64,000 nt of DNA from Xylanibacter brevis ATCC 19188. GTDB lineage: Bacteria; Bacteroidota; Bacteroidia; Bacteroidales; Bacteroidaceae. Below, in pieces: positions 49,860 through 59,081 of the stretch (positions within the stretch are counted from its first letter, which is position 1; each line of letters starts with the position of its first letter). The notes beneath the pieces are model-generated. The model saw only the letters and a program-made list of their open reading frames with translations. It searched no databases and was not told the DNA's origin. Position numbers and translations under genes: made by a program. The stretch lies in contig NZ_JHXM01000002.1 of assembly GCF_000621725.1 (NCBI RefSeq), forward strand, positions 124,001-188,000, written 5' to 3'.

Positions 49860-49899
49860 ATGAAGGTTCCCGATATCTTTATTGATGAGATTTGACGTG

Positions 49900-49948
49900 C
49901 AAAAGTACAATAATTTGTTTGAAGTTCAAAATATTATTTGTACTTTTG
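49900..49948. promoter_or_regulatory. Divergent promoters within the glycan cluster
   Basis: Minus-strand TACTTTTG (49900-49907) for the glycerophosphotransferase gene, plus-strand TACTTTTG (49941-49948) for the glycosyltransferase gene. The flanks are partly palindromic (CAAAAGTACAA, TTGTACTTTTG). Confidence 0.65.
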
Positions 49949-49974
49949 CACCTACTAATTCTTACAGAAATATC

Positions 49975-51006
49975 ATGGAGTACTATTCAGCCAAGACTGA
50001 TATTGCAGTGCTGGTTCTGTTTTTCAACAGACCCGACATGCTTCAGCGCCTGTTCGAACAGATTAAGAAGGCACGCCCTTCCAAGCTATTGCTGTATCAG
50101 GACGGTCCGCGCAACGAGGCTGATATGGAGAAAATGATGCAGTGTCGGGAGATTGTGGCCGATGCATCCATAGACTGGCACTGCACTGTTCATCGTAACT
50201 ATAGCGAGGTGAACCGCGGATGCGATCCCTCCAACTATCTGTCGGTGAAATGGGCCTTCTCGCTCTATGACAAATGTATCAAGTTCGAGGATGACGACTG
50301 TCCCTCACTCTCGTTTTTCCCCTTTTGTAAGGAGATGCTTGATCGCTACGAGAATGACCAGCGCATCAGCATCATCACGGGTATGAACTACGACGAGCAG
50401 ACACCCGACATGCCTTACGACTATTTCTTCACCACCACCTTCAGCATCAACGGCTGGGCCACTTGGCGACGTGTCGTTGATCAGTGGGACGATGAACATT
50501 ATGCCTTCCTTGACGACAAGTTCAACATGCACCAGCTGGAGGCGCTCATCAAGGAACGCAAGTATCAGAAAGACTTCGTGAAGTTCTGCCGCTATCACCG
50601 TTCGTTGGGCAAGGCTTACTACGAGACGCTCTTCCACGCATCTATGTTCTTTAACTCGGGGCTGAGCATCATACCTCGTGTTAACATGATCTCTAATGCA
50701 GGCGCTACCGACGAGGGCACACATTATTCCGGCAGCAACGATACCATTCCGAGCGGACTGAGACGCATCTTCACCATGCGCCACCATGAACTGGCGTTTC
50801 CTCTGCGGCACCCGAAGTATGTGATAGAGAACGTGGAGTACAAGCAGCGGGCCTTCCGCACGATGGGGTGGGGACATCCTTGGGTGAAGATGGGACGCTC
50901 CTTAGAAGAACTGTGGCTCAACTTGAAGAAGGGCAACTTCAGGCGCATTACGTCGGCTGTAGGCAACCGCATAGGCATTTGGATGGGCCACTCGAAATTT
51001 GATTAA
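49975..51006 (+). CDS. Glycosyltransferase, GT-A fold
   Basis: A 343-residue transferase. IAVLVLFFNRPDMLQRLFEQI is the nucleotide-sugar strand, KFEDDDCPS the DxD region, and INGWATWRRVVDQWD a motif common in bacterial transferases related to the GNT-I type. It would add a sugar to the surface glycan in the cytoplasm. Start ATG 49975 (MEYYSAKTDIAV) follows the -7 box by 27 bases. Next gene after 16 bases. Confidence 0.82.
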   Translation: MEYYSAKTDIAVLVLFFNRPDMLQRLFEQIKKARPSKLLLYQDGPRNEADMEKMMQCREIVADASIDWHCTVHRNYSEVNRGCDPSNYLSVKWAFSLYDKCIKFEDDDCPSLSFFPFCKEMLDRYENDQRISIITGMNYDEQTPDMPYDYFFTTTFSINGWATWRRVVDQWDDEHYAFLDDKFNMHQLEALIKERKYQKDFVKFCRYHRSLGKAYYETLFHASMFFNSGLSIIPRVNMISNAGATDEGTHYSGSNDTIPSGLRRIFTMRHHELAFPLRHPKYVIENVEYKQRAFRTMGWGHPWVKMGRSLEELWLNLKKGNFRRITSAVGNRIGIWMGHSKFD

Positions 51007-51022
51007 CACAATGCAATAATTC

Positions 51023-51655
51023 ATGCGACTGGATTCTTTCAAGCACTTCAAGACCGATATGTACTTCGGCATCGTCAAGAGCTTCCTTGCATACCATCCC
51101 GTCAATACCGGGACGAAGACAGTCTTCTTGACCTTCGATGACGGTCCGGAGCCTGGCATCACCGAATTCGTTCTTGAACAGCTGGCTCTTCATCAAGCAA
51201 AAGCCACCTTTTTCTGCTGTGGCTGTAATGTGGCGGCCCATCCTGATCTTTACGACAGACTGATGGCTGAGGGGCATGCCGTTGGCAATCATACCTACTC
51301 CCACCTGTATGGCCCGGAAACAGAACCGCGACACTATGCTGACGACGTGAGAAAATGTGATGAGATATTGTCCACTAGCACAATCCTGTTCAGACCCCCA
51401 TGGGGTATTCTTAACTTCTGGGAAATGTTTCTCCTGAGGAAAAAGCGAATAGTGCTTTGGGATGTCGAGTCAGGCGACGTGCGTCCTGACGTTGAGTTAA
51501 CCAGCATACTGGCCGATATCGATGCTCATACAGCCAAGGGGCAAGGTATCGTCCTCTTCCATTTCTCGAAAGAGCACGAACAGAGGACAAGGCTGTTGCT
51601 GCCTGCAATATTGGAGCATTGCACAATAAAAGGATATTCTTTTGAAACACTTTAG
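51023..51655 (+). CDS. Polysaccharide deacetylase (NodB homology)
   Basis: A 210-residue carbohydrate esterase family 4 domain: FLTFDDGPEPG (Asp39, Asp40), HAVGNHTYSHL with metal ligands His90 and His94, and FRPPWG. No signal peptide, so it may act on a cytoplasmic glycan intermediate. It removes N-acetyl groups from sugars. It lies between the glycosyltransferase and the FkbH-like gene in one operon. Confidence 0.9.
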   Translation: MRLDSFKHFKTDMYFGIVKSFLAYHPVNTGTKTVFLTFDDGPEPGITEFVLEQLALHQAKATFFCCGCNVAAHPDLYDRLMAEGHAVGNHTYSHLYGPETEPRHYADDVRKCDEILSTSTILFRPPWGILNFWEMFLLRKKRIVLWDVESGDVRPDVELTSILADIDAHTAKGQGIVLFHFSKEHEQRTRLLLPAILEHCTIKGYSFETL

Positions 51656-51669
51656 GAAGGAATTTCAAC

Positions 51670-53442
51670 ATGTTTGAAACCGTATTTGCAACAGATAAAC
51701 CTAAAAAAGGGATTTCGCCTAAACCCCACAAACTGCCTTTCGATTATGAAAGCCGCTGTCTGCTCATGTGGGAGGAACATTGCGTAGAGTGTAGTCCCCC
51801 TTACTGTTATCATCACTGTGTAAACTACCAGCGGCGTAAGGACAACCGTTGCGTCAGAATGCAGGGAGGCATCCGCAAAAGCTATGAATCGACTGGTTCT
51901 CTACCTTATGCGGCTGTCTGCACTTTCAGGAAATGGGCTAAGCTCGAAGCTATGTATGCCTCTCATCCCGTTCGCGATATGGTCTACAGGAGGGCAGACA
52001 AACTCAATGAATGCTTGTCGAAGATGGTGTTCGCAGTGGCACATGCCATGAGAGGACTACTGCCAAGCTATGCCCCCTATTCCCGGTTTAACCGTTACAA
52101 AAATCATTGGCTCACCACCTGTTGCGTGAAGAACGAAAAGTTTGACCTGCTTTATATGGACTGTGAGCTGAGAGATAAGGAGCAGGTGCAGCTAATGGTA
52201 CAGATCGACCAGCCCGAGAAAGTCCTTTTCTCGCAAATGTTTACTCTGAAGAAAGGCGATAACCAACTTTCTGTTGATATATCATCCATTGAATTCAATG
52301 TGCCCGAAACACGCATATTCATCACCCCGATGAACGAAGAGACCGACACCACCATTGTTTTCACATGGCTGGACCTGTTCAGGTTGAAGACGCAGAAGTC
52401 AGCTGAGGAAGAGAAACCTGCAGAAAAAATAAAGGTCGTTGTATGGGATTTGGATAATACGCTCTGGAAAGGCACGTTGGTAAATGATAGCAATGTCGTG
52501 CTCAACGACGAGGCCCTTAGCGTTGTCAGACAGCTCGACCAGCGTGGCATCTTGAATTCGATAGCCAGCAAGAACGACTATCAGCCGGCATTCGACAAAC
52601 TCAAGGAACTGGGCATCGACGAGTATTTCCTGTGTCCTGCTATCAACTGGGGGCAGAAAAGCCTCAATATCAAGGAGATTGCCAAGCGGTTGAACTTAGG
52701 CATCAGTTCTTTTGCTTTTATCGACGACAACGTCAGAGAGCGTGAAGAGGTAAAAACAGCGCTCCCCATGGTGCGAGTTTACGACGAAAAGAATCTGCAA
52801 CAGTTGTTGAAACGCGACGAATTCAACGTGCCCGTCAGCGAATTGAGCAAAAAGCGCAGACTTTCCTATATGCAAGAAGTGTCGCGGAAGCAATTTGCGG
52901 AAAGCTTCTCAGACAATTATGAAGCCTATTTAAGAAATCTTGGAATGACATTGGAGGTCTATGCTGTAGGCCCACAGAATCAGCAACGCTGTTTTGAGCT
53001 AGTGTCAAGGAGTAATCAGTTGAACTTGACAACCAATCGGTATACAGAAGATGAGTTTCAGCAATTGTTGAAACGGAATGATGTGGTTGCTTTTGCTTTC
53101 GGCTGCAAAGACAAGTTTGGTGACTATGGCATTATTTCCTTCCTGTCATTACAGATAGAGGGCAGCGAAGGGAGTATCACTGATTTCGTAGTGTCGTGTC
53201 GTGTGGCAAAGAAAAAAGTAGAGAATGCTATCATCACGTCACTGAAAGAACCGTTGGCAATCCGCGGTGTCGAGCGCTTGAAAGCCACACTCATCAGAAC
53301 TAAGAAGAATGGTCCGTTGTCTGAGGTCTTTCGTGATTTGCCTTTCAATATTGTCAGCGATGATGAACGGCAGACTGTCTATTTGTTGCCAGACCTCCAG
53401 AAAATTGCCGATAGCGGTATTATCAAGATTAACTACCTGTAA
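51670..53442 (+). CDS. FkbH-like HAD-IIIC protein with cysteine-rich N-terminus
   Basis: A 590-residue protein. The centre (about 257-400) is an FkbH-type HAD domain (VVVWDLDNTLWKGTL, FIDDNVREREEVK), followed by a GNAT-like C-terminal domain (RSNQLNLTTNRYTEDEF, DKFGDYGIISFL). FkbH proteins load glyceryl units onto carrier proteins. The N-terminal 250 residues are unusual: six cysteines (30, 38, 41, 46, 50, 61) with a His pair suggest a metal site or cluster, then a beta-rich domain. The protein could make a glyceryl-type substituent for the glycan encoded around it. Its stop overlaps nadD by ten bases. Confidence 0.82.
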   Translation: MFETVFATDKPKKGISPKPHKLPFDYESRCLLMWEEHCVECSPPYCYHHCVNYQRRKDNRCVRMQGGIRKSYESTGSLPYAAVCTFRKWAKLEAMYASHPVRDMVYRRADKLNECLSKMVFAVAHAMRGLLPSYAPYSRFNRYKNHWLTTCCVKNEKFDLLYMDCELRDKEQVQLMVQIDQPEKVLFSQMFTLKKGDNQLSVDISSIEFNVPETRIFITPMNEETDTTIVFTWLDLFRLKTQKSAEEEKPAEKIKVVVWDLDNTLWKGTLVNDSNVVLNDEALSVVRQLDQRGILNSIASKNDYQPAFDKLKELGIDEYFLCPAINWGQKSLNIKEIAKRLNLGISSFAFIDDNVREREEVKTALPMVRVYDEKNLQQLLKRDEFNVPVSELSKKRRLSYMQEVSRKQFAESFSDNYEAYLRNLGMTLEVYAVGPQNQQRCFELVSRSNQLNLTTNRYTEDEFQQLLKRNDVVAFAFGCKDKFGDYGIISFLSLQIEGSEGSITDFVVSCRVAKKKVENAIITSLKEPLAIRGVERLKATLIRTKKNGPLSEVFRDLPFNIVSDDERQTVYLLPDLQKIADSGIIKINYL

Positions 53443-54059
53443 AGCTTGCGTACCAAGGGTTCGATAACCTTTGGTACGCAAGTTTCTAAAGACTCGTTTC
53501 GTTTTACTCGTCCGCGTATTTCGGTGCTCGAGATGTCGAGCAACTCTGTATTGGCTACGCTCACGTTGGCTGGCAGCGAAGCTGTGTCAATCTCGCAGCC
53601 GCGTCGGGGATAGACCACTATCCGATGGTTGTTAAGAATGTCATCGGCTCTGTACCAGCGATGGAAATTCTGCCAGTTGTCGCCACCTATTAATAATATA
53701 AAGGTGTGCTCTGGGAAGTCCTTACTGAGTTGTTGCAGTGTGTTCCATGTGTAAGAAGGCCTGGGCATGTGGAACTCATAGTCGCAGGCCTTAAGTCCTT
53801 CTTCACCGAGAAGGGCTACTTCTGTCATTTCAAAGCGCAGCTTTTCGTCGAGCAGGTCGCTGCTTTCCTTCAGTGGGTTTTGTGGAGAAACCATAAACCA
53901 TATCTCGTCGAGCTCAGCCAGTTGCTTCAGCTGTTTGGCCAACGAGATATGGCCTATGTGTATGGGGTTGAACGAACCGCCGAAGAGGCCGATGGACCTC
54001 CCCCGGCCCCTCCCAAGGAGGGGAGCGCCTTGTGGGTATGTGTGACTTTCGCTTTCCAT
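53433..54059 (-). CDS. nadD: Nicotinate-nucleotide adenylyltransferase with palindrome-encoded N-terminal extension
   Basis: A 208-residue enzyme that makes deamido-NAD from nicotinate mononucleotide and ATP. Motifs are GLFGGSFNPIHIGH and SSTEIRGRV (ISSTEIR). The first 20 residues (MESESHTYPQGAPLLGRGRG) are not part of the family: they come from a GC-rich palindrome at 53996-54031. No ATG, GTG or TTG is available between the palindrome and the FGGSFNP motif, so the extension is probably translated. It is last in the yicC-DUF559-gmk-nadD unit. Confidence 0.92.
   Translation of the reverse strand: MESESHTYPQGAPLLGRGRGRSIGLFGGSFNPIHIGHISLAKQLKQLAELDEIWFMVSPQNPLKESSDLLDEKLRFEMTEVALLGEEGLKACDYEFHMPRPSYTWNTLQQLSKDFPEHTFILLIGGDNWQNFHRWYRADDILNNHRIVVYPRRGCEIDTASLPANVSVANTELLDISSTEIRGRVKRNESLETCVPKVIEPLVRKLYR
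53445..53482. terminator. Convergent terminator overlapping the nadD stop region
   Basis: CTTGCGTACCAA pairs perfectly with TTGGTACGCAAG, with GGTT/AACC inside. It begins three bases after the FkbH-like gene and lies within the last codons of nadD on the other strand. Confidence 0.75.
53996..54031. repeat. GC-rich palindromic repeat, copy in nadD
   Basis: Plus strand reads ACCTCCCCCGGCCCCTCCC then AAGGAGGGGAGCGCCTT. The CCCCTCC/GGAGGGG stem has a two- to three-base loop. Nearly identical to the copy in gmk. Confidence 0.85.
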
Positions 54060-54099
54060 TTCCTCAACCCCCTGATTCCGTTTGCAGTCCCTTTGTCTC

Positions 54100-54741
54100 T
54101 TAGATGAGTTCGGGCGCGTTTAGGAATCTTGCTATGATTTCCAGTGTCTCCTGCTTGGCCTTTTCCAGGTCGTCGTTCACGATGATATGGTCAAACTGGG
54201 GCGCAAACGTCATTTCGTATTCAGCCTTTGCCAGTCGTTCGGCAATAGCCTCGGGTGTATCCGTGGCACGACCTTCCAGGCGGCGGCGCAGTTCCTCTAC
54301 CGAGGGTGGCTGAATGAACAGGCTGAGTGCCTCTTCGCCATAGAACTTCTTGATGTTGATGCCACCTTTCACGTCAACGTCGAACACCACGTTCTGTCCG
54401 GCCTCGCGTTGGCGCTCCACCTGCTGCTTCAAGGTGCCGTAGAAGCGATCTTGATATACCTCCTCATACTCCAGAAACTCATCGTTCTGAATCTTCGACT
54501 TAAACTCCTCGGGTGTCAGGAAGAAGTATTCCACACCATTCTGCTCAGTGCCACGAGGTGCACGCGAGGTGCAAGAGATTGAAAAATACAATTTCAGCTC
54601 AGGATGCTCCTTCATCAGCCACTGCACGATGGTTGATTTGCCGCTGCCGGAGGGGGCACTCAAAATTAACAACCTCCCCCGACCCCTCCCAAGGAGGGGA
54701 GCGCCTTGCGGATTTCCTGATGTTGTTGTTTTATTGTTCAT
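54100..54741 (-). CDS. gmk: Guanylate kinase with palindrome-encoded N-terminal extension
   Basis: A 213-residue enzyme that phosphorylates GMP. P-loop SAPSGSGKST, SCTSRAPRGTEQNGVEYFF and DVDVKGG are standard. The first 23 residues include PQGAPLLGRGRGR, the same peptide as in NadD, from the repeat at 54672-54707. A TTG directly after the repeat could give a start of normal length, but no ribosome site fits, so the extended start at 54741, which overlaps the DUF559 stop by four bases, is preferred. Confidence 0.93.
   Translation of the reverse strand: MNNKTTTSGNPQGAPLLGRGRGRLLILSAPSGSGKSTIVQWLMKEHPELKLYFSISCTSRAPRGTEQNGVEYFFLTPEEFKSKIQNDEFLEYEEVYQDRFYGTLKQQVERQREAGQNVVFDVDVKGGINIKKFYGEEALSLFIQPPSVEELRRRLEGRATDTPEAIAERLAKAEYEMTFAPQFDHIIVNDDLEKAKQETLEIIARFLNAPELI
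54672..54707. repeat. GC-rich palindromic repeat, copy in gmk
   Basis: Plus strand reads ACCTCCCCCGACCCCTCCC then AAGGAGGGGAGCGCCTT, one change from the nadD copy. Confidence 0.85.
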
Positions 54742-55193
54742 TGATTGTTTATTGCCTGTTTTATGGTATCTATTACCTTCTCTATGTTACAAATAACCTC
54801 CTCATTAGTGAAGCGTATCACCTCAAAACCATATTGGTTTAGGTATCTCGTGCGTTCTTCATCGTTCATGGGATGGTCACCAATATAATGATAGCCTCCA
54901 TCAACCTCGACAACAAGTTGTTTCTCTAAACAAACAAAATCTGGAATATAACCATAAATTGGATGTTGCCGTCTGAATCGCACGCCTAGATTCTTGTGTC
55001 TGAGATATTCCCATAACGCCGACTCTGCGGGAGTCATATGCCGACGATTGCTTTTGGCATTTCTCAGCAGTAGTTTATAGGTAGAACCATCTGTCGTCTC
55101 GTATCGGAACCTCCCTCGCTCCTTCTCAGGGAGAGGAGCACCTAGCGTATTGATATCCTCTTCTCTATGTTGTGAATCAACAAGATCATTCAT
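54738..55193 (-). CDS. DUF559-type endonuclease-like protein
   Basis: A 151-residue protein with a Vsr-like nuclease fold of the DUF559 group: MTPAESALWEYLRHKNLG, FRRQHPIYGYIPDFVCL with the acidic residue, and LVVEVDGGYH. The function of this group is not settled; similarity to Vsr suggests DNA nicking. It is inserted between yicC and gmk, which are often adjacent, so it may be a mobile passenger. Its N-terminus (NTLGAPLPEKERGRF) is another palindrome-derived peptide (55109-55144). It overlaps gmk by four bases. Confidence 0.85.
   Translation of the reverse strand: MNDLVDSQHREEDINTLGAPLPEKERGRFRYETTDGSTYKLLLRNAKSNRRHMTPAESALWEYLRHKNLGVRFRRQHPIYGYIPDFVCLEKQLVVEVDGGYHYIGDHPMNDEERTRYLNQYGFEVIRFTNEEVICNIEKVIDTIKQAINNQ
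55109..55144. repeat. GC-rich palindromic repeat, diverged copy in the DUF559 gene
   Basis: ACCTCCCTCGCTCC then TCTCAGGGAGAGGAGCACC: same layout as the other copies with several changes. Confidence 0.7.
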
Positions 55194-55236
55194 ACTTCAT
55201 TATCTAATGATGGTATCCCTTCTACCGGTGCCCGTT

Positions 55237-55272
55237 AGGCACCCCCCTCCTTGGGAGGGGCCGGGGGAGGTT
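55237..55272. repeat. GC-rich palindromic repeat abutting the yicC stop codon
   Basis: On the minus strand it reads AACCTCCCCCGGCCCCTCC then CAAGGAGGGGGGTGCC, starting at the first base after the yicC stop. Its orientation is opposite to the gmk and nadD copies. Confidence 0.85.
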
Positions 55273-56148
55273 TTACAGCGCATTCAGCACCTGCTCCTTG
55301 ATCTGCTCCAGTTCGTCTTTCATCTGTACCACGATGTTTTGCATCTCGGCCTGATTAGACTTCGAACCGGTGGTGTTGATCTCGCGACCCATCTCCTGAG
55401 CAATGAAGCCCAGCTTCTTGCCCTGACCGTGACCGTTAGCCATGGTCTCGCGGAAGTATTTCAGGTGGTTGGTCAGACGCTGCTTCTCCTCGCTGATGTC
55501 CAGCTTCTCGATGTAGTAGATGAGCTCTTGCTCCAGGCGGTTCTTGTCGTACTCCACGCCGGGAATCTGCTGCAGGCCTTCCACGATGCGCTGACGAATC
55601 TTCTCTACGCGGCTCTTCTCGTAGGGCTCAATCTCGGCCAGCAGACGCTCAATGTTGTCCACCTTCTCGGTGAACTTCTTCTCCAGTGCGGCACCCTCCT
55701 GCTTGCGGAAGTCAACCAGCGCAGCAATGGCACTCTCTACGGCCTGGCGTGCAGCCACCCATTCCTCGTCGCTGAGCACCTCCTGTTCGGTCTTTGTCAG
55801 CACGTCGGGCATGCGGGTCAGCGTGTAGAGCCAGTCGGTTGGTTCGGGTATGCCCACCTTCTCTGCCACGCTCTTCAGTTGGTGGTAGTAGTTCTCCACC
55901 AGTGCGGTGTTGATAGGTGTGGCGTCCACGCCGGCGTTCTTCTCTATCCAGAGTGCGAAGTCCACCTTACCGCGTTCCAGCTGGGCGGCAATCATCTGGC
56001 GTATCTCCATCTCCTTCTCGCGATAGAGTGGGGTGATGCGTGTGGTCAAATCCAATTGCTTGGAGTTGAGTGATTTTATTTCGGCAGTGATTTTTTTGTC
56101 TTTGAATGCTACGACTGCCTTGCCGTAGCCCGTCATTGATTGTATCAT
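55273..56148 (-). CDS. yicC: YicC-family endoribonuclease
   Basis: A 291-residue protein of the YicC group, recently linked to RNA cleavage. Signature: MIQSMTGYGKA at the start, IKSLNSKQLDL, and the C-terminal TMANGHGQGKKLGFIAQEMGREINTTGSKS region with coiled helices. It precedes gmk in many genomes, as here with a DUF559 gene between. It starts 25 bases after a lipoprotein gene. Confidence 0.92.
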   Translation of the reverse strand: MIQSMTGYGKAVVAFKDKKITAEIKSLNSKQLDLTTRITPLYREKEMEIRQMIAAQLERGKVDFALWIEKNAGVDATPINTALVENYYHQLKSVAEKVGIPEPTDWLYTLTRMPDVLTKTEQEVLSDEEWVAARQAVESAIAALVDFRKQEGAALEKKFTEKVDNIERLLAEIEPYEKSRVEKIRQRIVEGLQQIPGVEYDKNRLEQELIYYIEKLDISEEKQRLTNHLKYFRETMANGHGQGKKLGFIAQEMGREINTTGSKSNQAEMQNIVVQMKDELEQIKEQVLNAL

Positions 56149-56173
56149 TATCCTTTATTGCTAAAAAATATTC

Positions 56174-56566
56174 TTATTTCATCTTCCACTCTCCGTCGTG
56201 CTCTACCATCGGAACCACGATCTCTTCCTTGGTAGAGTCGGCGAAGTTGAGGTTCATGAATACCTGCATGACATTGAGTGTGGAGTCCATGCAGGCGCGG
56301 TTTGCCTCGATGCTGACCACGCCGCCATGCTCCTCCTGCTGTCTGACCAGAAACTGCTGGTAGATCTTCAGCAGTCCTTCGCGATAGCTGTCGGGCAGAC
56401 TGTCTGTGTTGGCACGTCCGCCCAGGAATGCAGCGTAGTCGCCTGCCAGCAGACTGTTATAGTAGGCCAGTGCTGCCTCCTGCGCTTTTTCCTCAGGCGT
56501 CAGCTCTTTGCTACAGCCTGCGAAGACCAGCACCAGTGTGACAATCGCAAATATCGTTTTCTTCAT
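56174..56566 (-). CDS. Small lipoprotein, DUF4878-like
   Basis: A 130-residue protein with signal peptide and lipobox ending at Cys18 (VFAGC). The mature part has the layout of small NTF2-like lipoproteins: TPEEKAQEAALAYYNSLLAGDYAAFL, then a strand ending in VEHDGEWKMK. Function unknown. It stands between der and yicC, six bases after der. Confidence 0.75.
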   Translation of the reverse strand: MKKTIFAIVTLVLVFAGCSKELTPEEKAQEAALAYYNSLLAGDYAAFLGGRANTDSLPDSYREGLLKIYQQFLVRQQEEHGGVVSIEANRACMDSTLNVMQVFMNLNFADSTKEEIVVPMVEHDGEWKMK

Positions 56567-56572
56567 CAGCGT

Positions 56573-57886
56573 TTATTTCTGTCGCACAAACACGTTGATA
56601 GGCGAACCTGTCAGCGTCCAGTTCTCACGAATCTTGTTCTCCAGGAAGCGCTTGTAGGGCTCCTTGATGTATTGTGGCAGGTTGGCGTAGAAGATAAACG
56701 TAGGTATCTGTGTGTCGGGCACCTGCGATACGTACTTAATCTTGATATACTTACCCTTGATTGAGGGTGGGGGTGTGGCTTCCACGATGGGCAGCATCAC
56801 CTCGTTCAACTTCGAGGTGCCAATCTTCACCTTGCGGTTCAGGTACACCTCCTTGGCTGTCTCCAGCACCTTGAAGATGCGCTGCTTGGTCAGTGCCGAG
56901 GCAAAGATAATGGGGAAATCAACGAATGGAGCCATGCGCTTGCGGATGGCCTGCTCGAAGGTGTCGATGACCACCTGTGATTTCTCTTCTACCAAGTCCC
57001 ACTTGTTGACCACCACTACCAGGCTCTTATTGTTCTTCTGAATCAGCTGGAAGATGTTCATGTCCTGAGCCTCGATACCACGGGTGGCGTCGATCATCAG
57101 GATGCACACATCACTGTTCTCAATGGCGCGGATAGAGCGCATCACGCTGTAGAACTCCAAGTCCTCAGACACCTTGTTCTTACGACGGATACCGGCGGTG
57201 TCCACCAGGTAGAAGTCGAATCCGAACTTGTCGTAACGAGTATAGATAGAGTCACGTGTCGTGCCGGCAATGTCGGTCACGATGTGACGGTCTTCGCCGA
57301 TAAAGGCGTTGATGATGCTCGACTTACCAGCGTTTGGACGACCAACCACCGCAAAGCGGGGGATGCCGTCTTCAGCCTCGTCCTTCTGCTTCTCGGGCAG
57401 TGCCTCCAGCACCTTGTCCAGCAGGTCGCCCGTACCGCTACCCGTGGCAGCGCTGATGCAGTAGGGATCGCCAAGGCCCAACTTGTAGAAGTCGTACTGG
57501 CCGTACAGGTCTTTACCATCGTCGGCCTTGTTGGCCACCAGTATCACTGGCAGCTTGGCACGGCGCAGAATCTGAGCCACATCCATGTCCCAGTCTGTCA
57601 CGCCGTTTTTAATGTCGCAAAGGAACAGCACCAGGTCAGCCTCTTCGGTGGCCACCAGCACCTGCTTGCGAATCTCTTCTTCAAAAACGTCATCGCTGTT
57701 GACTACCCAACCGCCGGTATCTACTACCGAGAACTCGCGTCCGCACCACTCACACTTACCATACTGACGGTCGCGTGTAGTGCCGGCCTCGTCGCTCACG
57801 ATAGCCTGTCGACTGTTAGTCAGTCTATTAAACAAAGTGGACTTTCCCACATTGGGACGTCCTACAATAGCTACTAAATTTCCCAT
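56573..57886 (-). CDS. der: Ribosome biogenesis GTPase Der (EngA)
   Basis: A 437-residue protein with two tandem G domains ([12 protein letters not shown] near residue 8; [12 protein letters not shown] near 182; DTGGW and DTAGI switch II; NKAD and NKWD specificity motifs) and a C-terminal KH-like domain. It helps mature the 50S subunit. Its promoter at 57906-57936 is strong. It is the first gene of the unit running to nadD. Confidence 0.96.
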   Translation of the reverse strand: MGNLVAIVGRPNVGKSTLFNRLTNSRQAIVSDEAGTTRDRQYGKCEWCGREFSVVDTGGWVVNSDDVFEEEIRKQVLVATEEADLVLFLCDIKNGVTDWDMDVAQILRRAKLPVILVANKADDGKDLYGQYDFYKLGLGDPYCISAATGSGTGDLLDKVLEALPEKQKDEAEDGIPRFAVVGRPNAGKSSIINAFIGEDRHIVTDIAGTTRDSIYTRYDKFGFDFYLVDTAGIRRKNKVSEDLEFYSVMRSIRAIENSDVCILMIDATRGIEAQDMNIFQLIQKNNKSLVVVVNKWDLVEEKSQVVIDTFEQAIRKRMAPFVDFPIIFASALTKQRIFKVLETAKEVYLNRKVKIGTSKLNEVMLPIVEATPPPSIKGKYIKIKYVSQVPDTQIPTFIFYANLPQYIKEPYKRFLENKIRENWTLTGSPINVFVRQK

Positions 57887-57905
57887 AATACGTATTATTT
57901 GGGTG

Positions 57906-57936
57906 CAAAGTTACGAAAAAACGAGTGAAATGCAAA
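57906..57936 (-). promoter_or_regulatory. Promoter of the der operon
   Basis: Minus strand: TTTG (57933-57936), 19 bp, TAACTTTG (57906-57913). The leader is about 12 bases. Confidence 0.7.
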
Positions 57937-58002
57937 AGGAAAGCTTGCTTTTCTTTTCATTTCCGAGTGCTGAGTAAGTTCGGTGAAGCCAAAGATACGA
58001 AA

Positions 58003-58035
58003 AATATTCCGAAACACGTCGTGCTTCGGAATATT
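58003..58035 (-). terminator. Terminator of era
   Basis: AATATTCCGAA arms extend to a 16-bp stem with one G-T pair, followed on the minus strand by a T-run; nine bases after the era stop. Confidence 0.85.
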
Positions 58036-58043
58036 TCTTATTG

Positions 58044-58928
58044 TTATTCAGGATTATACCCAAAATTATCAAGTTCCTTTTTCGACGAGCGCCAGTCCTT
58101 ATCTACCTTGACAAAAATCTCCAGGAAGATATGTTTGTCGAAGAACTTCTCCAGCGTCTTGCGGGCTTCTGTAGATACCTTCTTCAGTGCCACGCCCTGA
58201 TGGCCAATGATGATGCCCTTCTGCGAGTCGCGCTCCACGTAGATCACGGCGTTGATGTGTATCTGACGATCGTCCTCCTTGAAACGCTCCACCACTACCT
58301 CCACCGAGTAGGGTATCTCCTTGTCGTAGTACAGCAGAATCTTCTCGCGGATAATCTCGCTGACAAAGAAGCGGGCTGGCTTGTCGGTCAACTGGTCTTT
58401 GTCGAAGAAGGCCGGACTTTCGGGCAGCAACTCCTGGATGCGTTTCAGCAGGATGTCGGTGCCAAACTTGTTCTTGGCCGAAATGGGCAGTATCTCTGCG
58501 TTGGGCAGTAGCGAGTGCCACTTCGTGACAATGTCGCCCAGCGTCTTCTGGTCGCTCTCATCTATCTTGTTGATCAGCAGAATCACGGGGATGGTCATCT
58601 TCTGCACCTTCTCCAGAAACTCCATGTTCTTCTCGGGGTTCTCCACCACGTCGGTCACATAGAGCAGCACGTCGGCATCGGTCAGCGCACTCTCCGAGAA
58701 AGCCAGCATCGACTCTTGTAACTTGTAGTTGGGTTTCAGCACACCAGGGGTGTCAGAAAACACAATCTGCATGTCGTCGGTGTTCACAATACCCATAATG
58801 CGGTGGCGTGTGGTTTGTGCCTTAAAGGTGGCAATGCTGATGCGTTCACCCACCAGCTGGTTCATCAGTGTTGACTTACCCACGTTGGGGTTTCCTACAA
58901 TGTTTACAAATCCTGCTTTATGTTTCAT
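58044..58928 (-). CDS. era: GTPase Era
   Basis: A 294-residue GTPase that binds the 3' end of 16S rRNA in 30S maturation. P-loop [24 protein letters not shown] and a C-terminal KH domain (VERDSQKGIIIGHQGVALK). Length normal. It lies directly upstream of der, separated by its own terminator and the der promoter. Confidence 0.96.
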   Translation of the reverse strand: MKHKAGFVNIVGNPNVGKSTLMNQLVGERISIATFKAQTTRHRIMGIVNTDDMQIVFSDTPGVLKPNYKLQESMLAFSESALTDADVLLYVTDVVENPEKNMEFLEKVQKMTIPVILLINKIDESDQKTLGDIVTKWHSLLPNAEILPISAKNKFGTDILLKRIQELLPESPAFFDKDQLTDKPARFFVSEIIREKILLYYDKEIPYSVEVVVERFKEDDRQIHINAVIYVERDSQKGIIIGHQGVALKKVSTEARKTLEKFFDKHIFLEIFVKVDKDWRSSKKELDNFGYNPE

Positions 58929-59028
58929 ATCATCTGTTTAAGTGTTGCAAATTTCGGTATTTTTCTTGTAATATGCAAATTATGTGCATCCTTTTTCACA
59001 ATAATCGCCTTTCTTCCGTTTTATTTTG

Positions 59029-59036
59029 TACCTTTG
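59029..59036 (+). promoter_or_regulatory. -7 box of the TSCPD gene
   Basis: TACCTTTG followed by CACC; the leader is about 40 bases. Confidence 0.6.
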
Positions 59037-59081
59037 CACCGGCAAACTTGATTATCAAAAGAATCACCAAACAGCATATCA

